This document shows positions 35,875 through 44,447 of a DNA stretch of 64,000 nt, one piece after another; positions within the stretch are counted from its first letter, which is position 1, and every line of letters starts with the position of its first letter. The translations under genes and the position numbers were made by a program. The DNA lies in contig DHVE01000012.1 of NCBI GenBank assembly GCA_002412495.1, positions 33,984-97,983 of the forward strand, read 5' to 3'. Under the pieces are notes generated by a model. It worked only from the letters and a program-made list of their open reading frames with translations, searched no databases and was not told where the DNA came from. Origin of the DNA: Betaproteobacteria bacterium UBA5216. Its GTDB lineage: Bacteria > Pseudomonadota > Gammaproteobacteria > Burkholderiales > SG8-41.

Positions 35875-36855
35875 TTACTGCGGCACAATCCCAATGCGCG
35901 CGGTCAGCTCCTTGTTCATCACCATTTCTTCCGCAACCGTGCGCGCGAGTTCCTGCGGCGTCGAGCCGATGCCTTCGAGGCCCTGTTCATCAAGACGCCG
36001 CCGTACCAATGGGTCTTTCATCGCCGCGGCCACGTCGTCGCGCATGCGCTGAATGATGGCGGCCGGCGTGCCCGCCGGGAACCACAGTCCGTACCAACTG
36101 ACAAACTTGAAACCCTTCAGGCCGGCTTCGTCGAGCGTGGGCACGGTAGGCAGTTTCTCCCAGCGTTTTTCACCAGTAATGCCGAGCACCTGCAAGCGGC
36201 CGGCACTGATCAACCCCACGGCCGCCACCGCCGCCGGGAACCCAACGTCGATTTGCCCGCTGATGATATCGGTGATCATCGCGGGGATGCCGGTGTACGG
36301 CACGTGGGTCATTTTAATTTTGGCGGCACTCAAAAATAACTCAGCGGCCAGATGGCCGACGCTACCGACACCCGGCGAACCAAAATTAAATTTGCCGGGA
36401 TTGGCTTGTGCCAGCGCGATTAGCTCCTTCGCCGATTTCGCGGGCAGCCGGGGATTGACCAGCAGCGCATAACCGACGTTCTTCGCCACCAGCGTGACAG
36501 GTATCAAATCGCGCACCGGATCGTACGGCAGTTGTTTGTAAAAATATGGCATGCCGGCATAGGCCGCCGTGTGCAACAGTACGGTGTAGCCATCGGGCGG
36601 CGCCTTGGCCACGATGGCCGCGCCGATCACGCCGCCCCCACCGCCGCGATTGTCGAATACGAAGTTTTGTCCCCAACCCGCTGTTACTTTGTCGGCAATG
36701 ATGCGCGCGACCGCATCCGGCGGGCCGCCGGCCGCGTAGGGAATGACCATGCGTACCGGCTTGTTGGGGTAACGCTCCGCGGCTTGCGTGATTGCTGAGC
36801 CGGCAATCATCAGAATGATTGCGCAGCCGAATCGGTTGAGTCGAAAACTTTTCAT
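35875..36855 (-). CDS. Bug/TctC family solute-binding protein
   Basis: 326 residues, signal peptide ending near residue 26 (ITQAAERY). Ligand loop AAGGPPDAVAR, then FDNRGGGGGVIG and YDPVRDLIPV. The C-terminus carries a slightly long MVMNKELTARIG tail. ATG 36855 lies 10 bases after GGAGA; a frame to 36963 is open without a better start. It converges on the 35386 gene and lies 205 bases upstream of an SDR gene end. Ligand unknown. Confidence 0.85.
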   Translation of the reverse strand: MKSFRLNRFGCAIILMIAGSAITQAAERYPNKPVRMVIPYAAGGPPDAVARIIADKVTAGWGQNFVFDNRGGGGGVIGAAIVAKAPPDGYTVLLHTAAYAGMPYFYKQLPYDPVRDLIPVTLVAKNVGYALLVNPRLPAKSAKELIALAQANPGKFNFGSPGVGSVGHLAAELFLSAAKIKMTHVPYTGIPAMITDIISGQIDVGFPAAVAAVGLISAGRLQVLGITGEKRWEKLPTVPTLDEAGLKGFKFVSWYGLWFPAGTPAAIIQRMRDDVAAAMKDPLVRRRLDEQGLEGIGSTPQELARTVAEEMVMNKELTARIGIVPQ

Positions 36856-36982
36856 CGTGATGCAGTCTCCGTTTGCGGCTGCGGTAAAAACTTCGCTATT
36901 TCCACGCTTGCAGGTATCCCCCCCGCAAGCGAAGGGAGGTCGGAAGGGGCGGCACTGTCTCAAGTGTGCGTGTGTTATGGAT

Positions 36983-36998
36983 TCCCGCCTGCGCGGGA
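36983..36998. repeat. REP-like hairpin
   Basis: TCCCGC pairs with GCGGGA around CTGC in the flank TTATGGAT, the same context as the copies near 19.9 kb. Confidence 0.45.
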
Positions 36999-37045
36999 GG
37001 TTGGCATTGTGTTCTCCGATAACTCAGCAGAGTACTTAAATATGC

Positions 37046-37065
37046 TATAAAAACAAAAGCTTACA
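37046..37065 (+). other. Copy of AT-rich boundary motif
   Basis: Reads TATAAAAACAAAAGCTTACA and overlaps the stop codon of the SDR gene at 37061. A recognisable, less perfect copy of the 20-base pattern. Confidence 0.3.
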
Positions 37066-37834
37066 ACACCCCCGACACCCCGCCATCCACGTGTATACAA
37101 GTACCCGTGATGTAACTCGCCGCGTCGGAAGCGAGAAACGCGATGGTGTTGGCGACTTCTTCCGCCTCGCCCATGCGGCCCATCGGGATCGATTTGCTGT
37201 TGCGCGCGTAATGCTCCTCGACGGTGATTTTATTGCGCGCGGCGCCCTTCTCTTGCCCGGCGGATTTGATTTTGCCAACCGCCACCGCGTTCACCAGAAT
37301 ATTGTCGGCAGCCACTTCTTTTGACAGCCCCTTGGTCAATGCCAGGCCCGCCGCGCGGCTGACCGTGGTGGGGAACATCGCCGCGCCCGGCTGCTTCGCG
37401 CCCACCATGTTCAGATTGATAATGCGCCCGCCGCCCTGCTTTTTCATGTGCGGAATCGCCGCGCGCGCGGTGCGTATCTGCCCGAACACCTTGATGTTGA
37501 TGTCGTTCTGCCACGCATCATCGAGCACGCTGGCAAACGCCGCCTGCCCGGTGCCGCCCGCGTTGTTGACCACCACGTCTATGCGGCCAAAGTGTTTGAC
37601 AGTGGCTTCGATGAACGCCTCCAGTTCGCCCGCCTTGCTGGCGTCGGCGGTCATGCACATCACGTCGCCGCCGGCCTTGCGCAATTCAGCCGCAAACTGC
37701 TCAAGCGGCTCCTTGCGCCGCGCGCAGAACGCCACTTTCGAGCCTTCCGCCACGAAACGCTGCACGGTCGCGCGCCCGATGCCTTCGCTGCCGCCGGTAA
37801 CCGCCACCACCTTGCCCTTGAGTCCGAGTTCCAT
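37061..37834 (-). CDS. Short-chain dehydrogenase/reductase with non-canonical active site
   Basis: 257 residues. The cofactor motif TGGSEGIG (residues 12-19) and NNAG near 92 are present, and the C-terminus GTCIHVDGG is typical. The catalytic tetrad is altered: where YxxxK is expected the sequence is MFPTTVSRAAG, so Tyr is replaced and Lys is Arg, and the Ser position has Met-Val. ATG 37834 has AAGGAG 6-7 bases upstream. It is divergent from a small lipoprotein. It may be a reductase with relaxed chemistry or a pseudo-enzyme; a second SDR with a changed motif is at 18030. Confidence 0.8.
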   Translation of the reverse strand: MELGLKGKVVAVTGGSEGIGRATVQRFVAEGSKVAFCARRKEPLEQFAAELRKAGGDVMCMTADASKAGELEAFIEATVKHFGRIDVVVNNAGGTGQAAFASVLDDAWQNDINIKVFGQIRTARAAIPHMKKQGGGRIINLNMVGAKQPGAAMFPTTVSRAAGLALTKGLSKEVAADNILVNAVAVGKIKSAGQEKGAARNKITVEEHYARNSKSIPMGRMGEAEEVANTIAFLASDAASYITGTCIHVDGGVSGVL

Positions 37835-38022
37835 GTCCTGCTCCTTGTGTTGAATGCGTTGAATTAAAACGCGATTTTGACACACCCGCCAGCTATATCC
37901 GCGTTGGCGCGAAACATTTGCTTACACAGTGACGATATCTGTTACGCCGCTCGCGTCGTCATCCGCGACCGTCACCCGTTATTGAAGGTGTGGATTTCCA
38001 CATTTAACCAGGAGGATGCGCC

Positions 38023-38157
38023 ATGAAAGCTGTCAAATTGATTGTTGCCATCACCATTGCGGCAGTGCTTTCCGGCTGCGTGGTCTATCCTGTCGGCTAC
38101 GGTTACGGCGGTGGCGGACACCGGGGCGGGCATTATCACCACGGCTACTATCGCTAA
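38023..38157 (+). CDS. Small glycine/histidine/tyrosine-rich lipoprotein
   Basis: 44 residues, too short for a normal gene scan. It has a strong binding site AGGAGG 8 bases upstream. The N-terminus MKAVKLIVAITIAAVL ends in the lipobox LSGC (Cys 18), after which the mature part is VVYPVGYGYGGGGHRGG followed by a His-Tyr repeat. It is a typical tiny envelope lipoprotein; the His-rich tail could bind metal (inference). Overlapped by an unrelated open frame of the next gene upstream of its true start. Confidence 0.75.
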   Translation: MKAVKLIVAITIAAVLSGCVVYPVGYGYGGGGHRGGHYHHGYYR

Positions 38158-38210
38158 GCCCCACTCACCGCGCAGGGTACGGATGGGCGCATGTTAAACT
38201 CGCACCCGTC

Positions 38211-39206
38211 ATGGAAACCACCAAAATTGCAAAAATCGTTATTCCCGACGACTACCACGGTCTCGTGTCCCGGCTGGAATGCTTCGGCAAACTGGCTGGG
38301 CACGATGTAACGATACTGCGCGATGTCGCACCGTCTTTTGAAACCCTAGTTGAAAAACTGCGCGATGCCGAGATCATCGTCGCCGTGCGCGAGCGCACCA
38401 ACTTCACCCGCGCGTTGCTCGAACAACTGCCCAAGCTGAAACTCATCGCGCAGACTGGCCGCAGCGCGCACAGCATCGATCTCAAAGCCTGCACCGATCA
38501 CGGCATTGCCGTGTGCGCTGGCTCGCACGCTTCTCCGTACACCGTCGCCGAACACACATGGGCGCTGATTTTCGCCTCGGTGCGGCGCATCGCCGAAGAC
38601 GCCGCGCTGATGCGACAAGGCAAATGGCGCGACTGGTTTAGCGTGAGCCTGCGCGGCAAAACGCTCGGCGTCTACGGCCTCGGCAAAATCGGCGAACCGG
38701 TGGCAGCCACGGGGGCGAGCTTCGGCATGCGCGTTCTGTGTTATGCGCGAGAGGCTACAGCGGCGCGCGCGAAAGCGCTGGGTTATGAAGTCGCCGCCTC
38801 AAAGCAGGCGTTCTTCGAGCAATCCGACGTATTAAGCGTGAATCTGCGCATGAGCGAAGCGACACGCGGCATCATCACCGCCGCCGACCTCGCGCACATG
38901 AGACCCGCGGCCCTGATCGTCAACACCGCGCGCGCGGAGTTGTTCGCGCCCGGCGTGCTGGTGGATGCCCTGAACAAAGGCCGCCCCGGCTTCGCCGCCA
39001 CCGACGTGTACGAAAACGAGCCGGTGCTAGACGGCGATCATCCGCTGCTCAAAATGCCGAACGCCATCTGCACGCCGCACAGCGCGTGGCTGGAACCGGG
39101 CACCTATGAGGCGTATTTCGGCGAGGCGTTCGAGCAGGCTGCGGCGTTTGCCACCGGTAAGCCCGTCAAACTACTTAACCCGGAAGTAACGCCACGCAAA
39201 ACCTGA
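38211..39206 (+). CDS. D-2-hydroxyacid dehydrogenase family (phosphoglycerate dehydrogenase-like)
   Basis: 331 residues. The NAD-binding motif GVYGLGKIG lies near 150, and the catalytic triad is represented by Arg in RMSEATRG region (near 220), Glu in YENEPV (near 265) and His in CTPHSAW (near 283). The family reduces 2-oxo acids or oxidises D-2-hydroxy acids. The lack of an ACT domain and the short C-terminus rule out ordinary PGDH. The frame is open upstream over the lipoprotein gene, but ATG 38211 starts the conserved fold. Confidence 0.85.
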   Translation: METTKIAKIVIPDDYHGLVSRLECFGKLAGHDVTILRDVAPSFETLVEKLRDAEIIVAVRERTNFTRALLEQLPKLKLIAQTGRSAHSIDLKACTDHGIAVCAGSHASPYTVAEHTWALIFASVRRIAEDAALMRQGKWRDWFSVSLRGKTLGVYGLGKIGEPVAATGASFGMRVLCYAREATAARAKALGYEVAASKQAFFEQSDVLSVNLRMSEATRGIITAADLAHMRPAALIVNTARAELFAPGVLVDALNKGRPGFAATDVYENEPVLDGDHPLLKMPNAICTPHSAWLEPGTYEAYFGEAFEQAAAFATGKPVKLLNPEVTPRKT

Positions 39207-39243
39207 CACGTGGGCGATAAGCGCCCGCCTGCTGCCGCAAACC

Positions 39244-39696
39244 ATGAACACGCTGATTCCGCCACCCGCCGTCGCGGCCATCATCGGCCTGCTGATGTGG
39301 GGTGTGAGCGAAACATGGGTATTCGTGCGCGTCGTATCCGATTATCAATCGTGGGTGGCGTTCATGCTGCTTGCCGCCGGCGTGCTGCTGATGCTGATCG
39401 CGGCGGCACAATTTTTCGCCGCGCGCACCACCATCAATCCGCTGCGGCCCGCCAATGCATCGGCGCTAATCACCACGGGCGCATTCTCACTTTCAAGGAA
39501 TCCGATTTACCTCGCGGACCTGCTGATACTGGGAGCGCTGGCCGCATGGTTCGGCAATGTGCTAAACGTCGCGCTGCTGGTGCTGTTTGTCTGCTACATC
39601 AACCGTTTTCAGATCGCGCCGGAAGAAAGCGCATTGCGCGAGAAGTTCGGCGATGCGTATGCCGTCTATTGCGCCCGCGTGCGGCGCTGGCTGTGA
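39244..39696 (+). CDS. Isoprenylcysteine carboxyl methyltransferase-like (ICMT/PEMT) membrane protein
   Basis: 150 residues with four hydrophobic helices (about 8-25, 35-57, 88-108, 110-125). The conserved signature GAFSLSRNPIYLADLL and the C-terminal EE.AL...FG..Y..Y...V.RWL match the bacterial ICMT/PEMT-type methyltransferase fold. In bacteria such proteins act on phospholipids, thiols or unknown small molecules. It follows the hydroxyacid dehydrogenase gene by 37 bases and converges on the potassium channel gene. Confidence 0.8.
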   Translation: MNTLIPPPAVAAIIGLLMWGVSETWVFVRVVSDYQSWVAFMLLAAGVLLMLIAAAQFFAARTTINPLRPANASALITTGAFSLSRNPIYLADLLILGALAAWFGNVLNVALLVLFVCYINRFQIAPEESALREKFGDAYAVYCARVRRWL

Positions 39697-39712
39697 TCGC
39701 GCGCCGTCTGCC

Positions 39713-40783
39713 TCAAGCGCCCGCCTCGCGCCAACGCACGCGATCCGGATCGAGCCGGCGCGCCGCGATGTAATAGAGCACCGCGCCGGGTTTCACTTCG
39801 GCATCCCCGGCGGCATTGGGACGCAACCCGCTGCCGGCGGTATCGTCGGCCACCGCGATCAGGGTGACGTTGTGTTGCTGCTTCATGAAATGCAGCAATT
39901 GCCCGTAACGCAGCACGGGCGCATCGGCGGGCACGCGCAGGCTGAAATTATTTTGTCCGCCGGCCACCGACAGCAAATCGCGGTGCACGCGCGACGATCC
40001 CGGATCCAGCGCCGCGCGCACCATCATTTCGGTGGACAGCGACACCATGGTCTCGGCGCGCGGACAATGCGCCACCAGCAAGTCCGCAAACGACTGCTGC
40101 TCGAAATGCGCAACGAGATGGGCGTGTTTATTCACCGATGACGCCGCCAGCGCCGCCGCCAGGGTGTCGTTGTCATCATGTCCCAATACCATGATCACGT
40201 CGGCGCCCGCGGAGCCCGCGCGCCGGTGGAGGCTGGCGTCGCTCAACGCCTTGTCGCGCACGAATTTCACGGCATCCGGCATCGGATTTTCGATATCCTT
40301 GGTCGAACACAGCACGATCTCGCGCTGCACCGCGCCCGTGTCGGCGATGATTTCTTCCACCATGCGCCGCGTGCGCAAGCCCTGCCAGCCCAATATCAGG
40401 ATGTGATGTTCCAGATAGGAATAGTCTGCTTCTCCGCGCATGCGTTTTCTCCAACGAGTGGCAATAAACTGTATGAACTTCGCGAGTGACGCCGTGAACA
40501 GCATGATGCCGCCCGGCATGATCCACAACGTCGTGAACAACCGGCCGCCCGCGGATTTCGGCGCGATATCGCCGTAGCCGATCGTGGTGATGGTCGTCAT
40601 GTAGTAATACCAGAACGCCACGCGTTCGGTGATTTCACCGGTTTCAAACAGGCGCATGCCCGCGTACGACACCAGCACGTGCGCCGCGATCAGCAGCAAC
40701 AATACGTCCCACGCCAACCGAGTGAAATGCGCGTAAAGCGTTTTCAGCACACGCGGCAACTGTATCGCTATCGGCATACCCAT
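39713..40783 (-). CDS. Potassium channel with two TrkA-type (RCK) cytosolic regions
   Basis: 356 residues. Two transmembrane helices (about 20-45 and 80-105) flank the selectivity filter TTIGYGD near 66-72. A cytosolic RCK domain follows (about 125-250: HILILGWQGLRTRRMVEEI, then GADVIMVLGHDDND), with a TrkA-C-like part at the end. It is the typical KefB-like/Kch architecture for K+ homeostasis. ATG 40783 shares one base with the stop of the GNAT gene (TAATG), so the two are translationally coupled. The frame extension to 40978 is inside the GNAT gene. Confidence 0.85.
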   Translation of the reverse strand: MGMPIAIQLPRVLKTLYAHFTRLAWDVLLLLIAAHVLVSYAGMRLFETGEITERVAFWYYYMTTITTIGYGDIAPKSAGGRLFTTLWIMPGGIMLFTASLAKFIQFIATRWRKRMRGEADYSYLEHHILILGWQGLRTRRMVEEIIADTGAVQREIVLCSTKDIENPMPDAVKFVRDKALSDASLHRRAGSAGADVIMVLGHDDNDTLAAALAASSVNKHAHLVAHFEQQSFADLLVAHCPRAETMVSLSTEMMVRAALDPGSSRVHRDLLSVAGGQNNFSLRVPADAPVLRYGQLLHFMKQQHNVTLIAVADDTAGSGLRPNAAGDAEVKPGAVLYYIAARRLDPDRVRWREAGA

Positions 40784-41265
40784 TATGCCCGCCCCGACTC
40801 CTTGTGCCGCTCGGCATAAATGCCCGGCGTGGAACCCTCGATCACCACGGCGCCCACGGCATCCGCGTAATACGACGCGGGCCCCACACCTCCGATGATG
40901 GAATACGCATAACCCTGCTCGCGTTGCGCATGCAGCGCGGCGAGCAGCAACGCGCGGCCGATCCCCACTCCCCGGCACGCTTCATCCACCCCGGTGGGCC
41001 CGAAAAAATTCGGGCAGGTGGCGTCGTAACAGGCGAAACCCACGATCATTTGCTCCCGTAGCGCGACAAAACACGTGATGGGTGACCGGCTGAATGCGGC
41101 CTCCGTTTCCGCCACCCATGAGGGAAACCGCGCGCGCACCCATGCCACCGCCGACGATTGATCATCGCGCAGCGCACGCCGGATCATGCCACCGTGGCGC
41201 GCCGCAACCACCAAGGCCGGCGTCAACGGCGGAAGATCGTACAGCTTGACCAGCATGTCAGGCAT
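40783..41265 (-). CDS. GNAT-family N-acetyltransferase
   Basis: 160 residues. The acetyl-CoA-binding motif A is ACRGVGIGRALLLAAL (near 94-109), followed by the usual beta-strand and YYADAVGA. These enzymes acetylate amines or protein N-termini/lysines; target unknown. Its stop overlaps the potassium channel start by one base. No good ribosome-binding site was found in front of the ATG. Confidence 0.8.
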   Translation of the reverse strand: MPDMLVKLYDLPPLTPALVVAARHGGMIRRALRDDQSSAVAWVRARFPSWVAETEAAFSRSPITCFVALREQMIVGFACYDATCPNFFGPTGVDEACRGVGIGRALLLAALHAQREQGYAYSIIGGVGPASYYADAVGAVVIEGSTPGIYAERHKESGRA

Positions 41266-41610
41266 TGGAAACCATTTCGCGCTTCATTAACGAGCGGTCA
41301 GTATACGTTGCGGTGGCGCTGCCGATCACGCAGCGGCATCATGCCCAGGCAATGGGACATTCATCCGGCAACAGCAACATAGGCGGCATCGCTCGATATA
41401 AATTAAACAATTCAAAATCAATTACTTACGCTATAGCCCCTCGATGTCGGCAGGCGTGCATCCAAGACCATCCGCCGCGACGGAACATCATGGAATATAA
41501 CAAGTCAAATGACTGTTTACTCTATACTTGCCCAACTTGTTTGGCACGATCACCCGCTTGGCTTCCGTCTCTGATTCCTCACTTCCTGATTTCACATTGA
41601 GGAGAGTGTC
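41266..41610. other. 345-base intergenic region
   Basis: No coding frame of merit. It holds an AT-rich stretch (41400-41430, with a copy of the AT-rich boundary motif at 41411) and a short palindrome AGTCA-AA-TGACT at 41503-41514. A sequence TTGGCACG at 41541 recalls the -24 element of sigma-54 promoters, but the -12 spacing does not fit. A binding site AGGAGAG for the next gene is at its end. Confidence 0.5.
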
Positions 41611-42294
41611 ATGACCTTGACCGCACGACACCTGTTCATTATGACCTTGCTGGCGATCCTGTTCGTCGCGCCCGCGTCGTTCGCCGCTACGCCCTCGGCT
41701 GGGGATACCTACACGTATCGCCTGATCAACGGTTACAACCGCGAAACCACCGGCCAGATTCGGTATGAATTTACGGCAGCGTCGACCGCACAAGGCCAAG
41801 TGGTTTCGGTCACCACCGACAACAACCTGATCGGCCCGGATCGCACGGAACTCTACACCAGCGACGGCCAGTGGCTGCGCCGCACGCTCGACAGTCATGG
41901 TGTGAATGTCGAATATGAGTTTTCACCCGCGCTTCCCGCCATGTCGGGCGGCAATGCATGGTCCACACGGGTCAATGCAAAAGTACCGTCCGAGAACGCA
42001 AGCCGCAGCGTGCGCATCGATGGTGAAGTGCTGGGCAACGAACGCATCCGCGTACCGGCCGGCGAGTTCGACACCATCAAGATTCGGCGCATTATATATT
42101 CTGGTGATAGGGAGCACATGAGGGGAGAGACTCGTATCGTTGAGCTCGACTGGTATGCTCCTACGCTTGGTCGTACCGTGCGCTCCGAAACGCGTTCATC
42201 CTGGCGCGTTTCGAGTTGCGGTCGAGGCATGTGTGACCATCAGGGAAATTGGAATGTGCTTGAACTCACCGAGGCGCCAGGCACAAAGCGCTGA
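41611..42294 (+). CDS. Exported beta-rich protein sharing a domain with the caspase-like protein at 59.6 kb
   Basis: 227 residues. A clear signal peptide (about 1-26, FAATPSAGD) and a mature part rich in beta strands. The pattern GDTYTYR, then RVPAGEFDTIKI and a later YAPTLGRTVR-E recurs in the C-terminal third of the caspase-like protein (GDVFRYR, VPAGEFEAFRI, YWVAPGVPRYIVYE). Two Cys near the end (CGRGMC) may form a disulphide. ATG 41611 has TGAGGAGAG 5 bases upstream. Function unknown; probably periplasmic or outer-membrane associated. Confidence 0.7.
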   Translation: MTLTARHLFIMTLLAILFVAPASFAATPSAGDTYTYRLINGYNRETTGQIRYEFTAASTAQGQVVSVTTDNNLIGPDRTELYTSDGQWLRRTLDSHGVNVEYEFSPALPAMSGGNAWSTRVNAKVPSENASRSVRIDGEVLGNERIRVPAGEFDTIKIRRIIYSGDREHMRGETRIVELDWYAPTLGRTVRSETRSSWRVSSCGRGMCDHQGNWNVLELTEAPGTKR

Positions 42295-42296
42295 CA

Positions 42297-42318
42297 GCCA
42301 CCTACCCGGTTGGGTGGC
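42297..42318. terminator. Hairpin between convergent genes
   Basis: GCCACC pairs with GGTGGC around a 10-base loop just after the stop at 42294 and before the stop of the Bug gene at 42342. It is placed like a shared terminator; no T-run follows. Confidence 0.4.
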
Positions 42319-42341
42319 GGTGGGCATCGTTTGACTCCCAT

Positions 42342-43352
42342 TTACCGGGACACGCTACTGACCTGCCGCGCCACCTTGCTCCATTTAGCCACCTCGGATC
42401 GCAGGTAGGCTTCAAATTCCACCAGCCCGATGGTTCTGGGTTCCGCGCCCAGGCCGGTCATGAACTCGCTCACCTTAGGCAATCGCACGATGCGTGAAAT
42501 TTCATGGTTGAGTTTTTGCGCCATGGCGGCCGGCAAACCGGCTGGCGCCAGCACGGCATACCACTGCACCGCCTCGTAACCGGGAACGCCGGATTCCGCG
42601 AATGTCGGCACCTCGGGCAACACCGCGGATCGCTTGACGGATGTGATGCCCAGGCCCGTCACACGCACCGCCTTGATCTGCGGCATCGCGGACGGCCACG
42701 AAATCACCAGCAACTGAATTTGTCCGCCGAGCAGTTCGTTCATGGACGGCGCGCCGCCGCGGTACGGCACATGCATCAGCTTGATACCCGCCATGGTATT
42801 GAGCAACTCCCCGGCCAGATGCGTGGCGCTGCCGCTGCCCGATGAGCCGAAATTCAGTTGCCCCGGATTCGCCTTGGCGTAGGTTATCAACTCTCGCATC
42901 GATTTGGCCGGCGCCGACAAATTACCGATCAAGGCCAGCGGTGTTGCGGCGACCAGCGTCACTGGTGTAAACGAATCAACTGGATGGTAGGTTACGTTGC
43001 GCGACACGGCAGTCGCAACCGCATGGCTGCTGGTCACCATCAGCAGGGTATAACCATCGGCAGGCGACTTGGATACCAGTTCCGATCCAATCATGCTACC
43101 GGCGCCCGGCCGATTGTCCAGCACTACCGGTTGTCCCCATGCATCAGACAACTCGCGTCCGATCGCTCGCGCCAGCACATCGGCGGTGCCGCCCGGCGGA
43201 AAGCCCACCACAAATCGTATCGGCCGGTCGGGATAACGCGCATCCGCGGGCGTCGCGCCCAGCGCGGTGCCCGCGTTGGCGAAGGACATCGCAATCCCCA
43301 CGAGGCTTGCGGCAGCCCGTTTCAACGGCTGCAACAACTTCAACGAAGGCAC
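42342..43352 (-). CDS. Bug/TctC family solute-binding protein
   Basis: 336 residues from a GTG start at 43352, 32 bases after the preceding TauD stop; TTG codons slightly downstream are alternatives and no strong ribosome-binding site is present. The signal-like region (AAASLVGIAMSFANAGTALG) leads to YPDRPIRFVVGF and the ligand loop PPGGTADVLAR, then LDNRPGAGSMIG. It is in an operon-like arrangement with the TauD-type dioxygenase upstream. Confidence 0.8.
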   Translation of the reverse strand: MPSLKLLQPLKRAAASLVGIAMSFANAGTALGATPADARYPDRPIRFVVGFPPGGTADVLARAIGRELSDAWGQPVVLDNRPGAGSMIGSELVSKSPADGYTLLMVTSSHAVATAVSRNVTYHPVDSFTPVTLVAATPLALIGNLSAPAKSMRELITYAKANPGQLNFGSSGSGSATHLAGELLNTMAGIKLMHVPYRGGAPSMNELLGGQIQLLVISWPSAMPQIKAVRVTGLGITSVKRSAVLPEVPTFAESGVPGYEAVQWYAVLAPAGLPAAMAQKLNHEISRIVRLPKVSEFMTGLGAEPRTIGLVEFEAYLRSEVAKWSKVARQVSSVSR

Positions 43353-43384
43353 TGGATAGACGCGCCGTGAAAAACCCAATGAAA

Positions 43385-44236
43385 TCAAGACTGATACAGA
43401 CGCCCCAGCGGCGTCCCGGCAATGGTCGTTCGCATCATGTAGCGCGGCTGCGTGAGATCGTAATCCGGCGGCGCAAGGTGCACGGTGCATCGGTTGTCCC
43501 ACATCAATAAATCATGCACCTGCCAGCGATGGCGAAAAATAAATTCCTGCCGTACGCTGTGCGCGAACAAATACTCCAGCAACGGACGGCTTTCCTCCGG
43601 CGTCATGCCTTCAAAACACGTGGTGACGTTTTCACTCACGTAAAGCGCCTTGCGTCCGGTTTCGGGATGCACCCGAACCACGGGATTGATGACCGGCGGC
43701 GTCAGCTTCAGCCGCTCCGCCACGCGCGCCGGATCAACATTGCGATTGTTCTGCGCCGCGCCCCGATCGTTCAACGCATGCAGGCGCTCCAGCACCTCCT
43801 TCAGCTTGGGAGAGAGCGCCTCATAGGCCAGGTACATATTCGCAAACAGCGTGTCGCCACCCACCGGCGGAATTTCGCCGCTATACAGCAGCGACCCCAT
43901 AGAAGGCTTCAGCTTATAGGCACCGTCCGAATGCCAACGGCGGCCGACGCTGCGCGTGTCCGACGGCCGGTTATCGACCATCTTGTTGGTCACCACGTAA
44001 ACTTCCGGATGCTCATGGTGGTGGTTGTATTTGTTCGGATGCAGTTCCAACTCGCCAAACCGGCGGCTAAACGCAATATGCTGCTCCGGCGTGATATTTT
44101 GACCGCGTATCAACAACACCAGATGTTCCAGCCAAGCGGCGCGAATCGCTTGAATCGTGGCTTCGTCCAGCGGGCGCGTGATATCCACATCCAGAATCTC
44201 CGCGCCCAGCGCATACGCCAATTTTTTTACCCGCAT
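43385..44236 (-). CDS. TauD/TfdA-family Fe(II)/2-oxoglutarate dioxygenase
   Basis: 283 residues. The facial triad is H and D in RRWHSDGAYK (near 100-102) and distal His in CTVHLAPPDYD (near 260); Arg for 2-oxoglutarate in YMMRTT. N-terminal ALGAEILDVDITRPLD is typical for TauD/TfdA. ATG 44236 has GAGGAT 6 bases upstream; TTG at 44251 is the other option. It precedes a Bug gene by 32 bases, a pairing that suggests import and oxygenation of an organic acid. Confidence 0.85.
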   Translation of the reverse strand: MRVKKLAYALGAEILDVDITRPLDEATIQAIRAAWLEHLVLLIRGQNITPEQHIAFSRRFGELELHPNKYNHHHEHPEVYVVTNKMVDNRPSDTRSVGRRWHSDGAYKLKPSMGSLLYSGEIPPVGGDTLFANMYLAYEALSPKLKEVLERLHALNDRGAAQNNRNVDPARVAERLKLTPPVINPVVRVHPETGRKALYVSENVTTCFEGMTPEESRPLLEYLFAHSVRQEFIFRHRWQVHDLLMWDNRCTVHLAPPDYDLTQPRYMMRTTIAGTPLGRLYQS

Positions 44237-44447
44237 GCCGTATCCTCGCAAGCATCACAAACCCGTGAATGCCTACACTATTCGGCTTTGGCATTCGCGT
44301 CAATTTCCCGCGCTCATTTCGAAGTACGTTTTCCGCAGCAATGGTCTGCGGCATTCGCGCAACCATCAAGGCACATCCGGCCAGCCGACTACAACCGGCG
44401 CCAGACCTTCAGGTACAATGCAGCCTGTTCACCCGTAATTGTTTCGC

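Noticed and set aside
19875..36998. Palindromic repeats considered as a CRISPR array
   Set aside because: The repeats are single or paired hairpins far apart, without regular spacers or cas genes.
41541..41561. TTGGCACG resembling a sigma-54 promoter upstream of the 41611 gene
   Set aside because: The GG and GC elements are 11 rather than 10 bases apart and the -12 part is poor.
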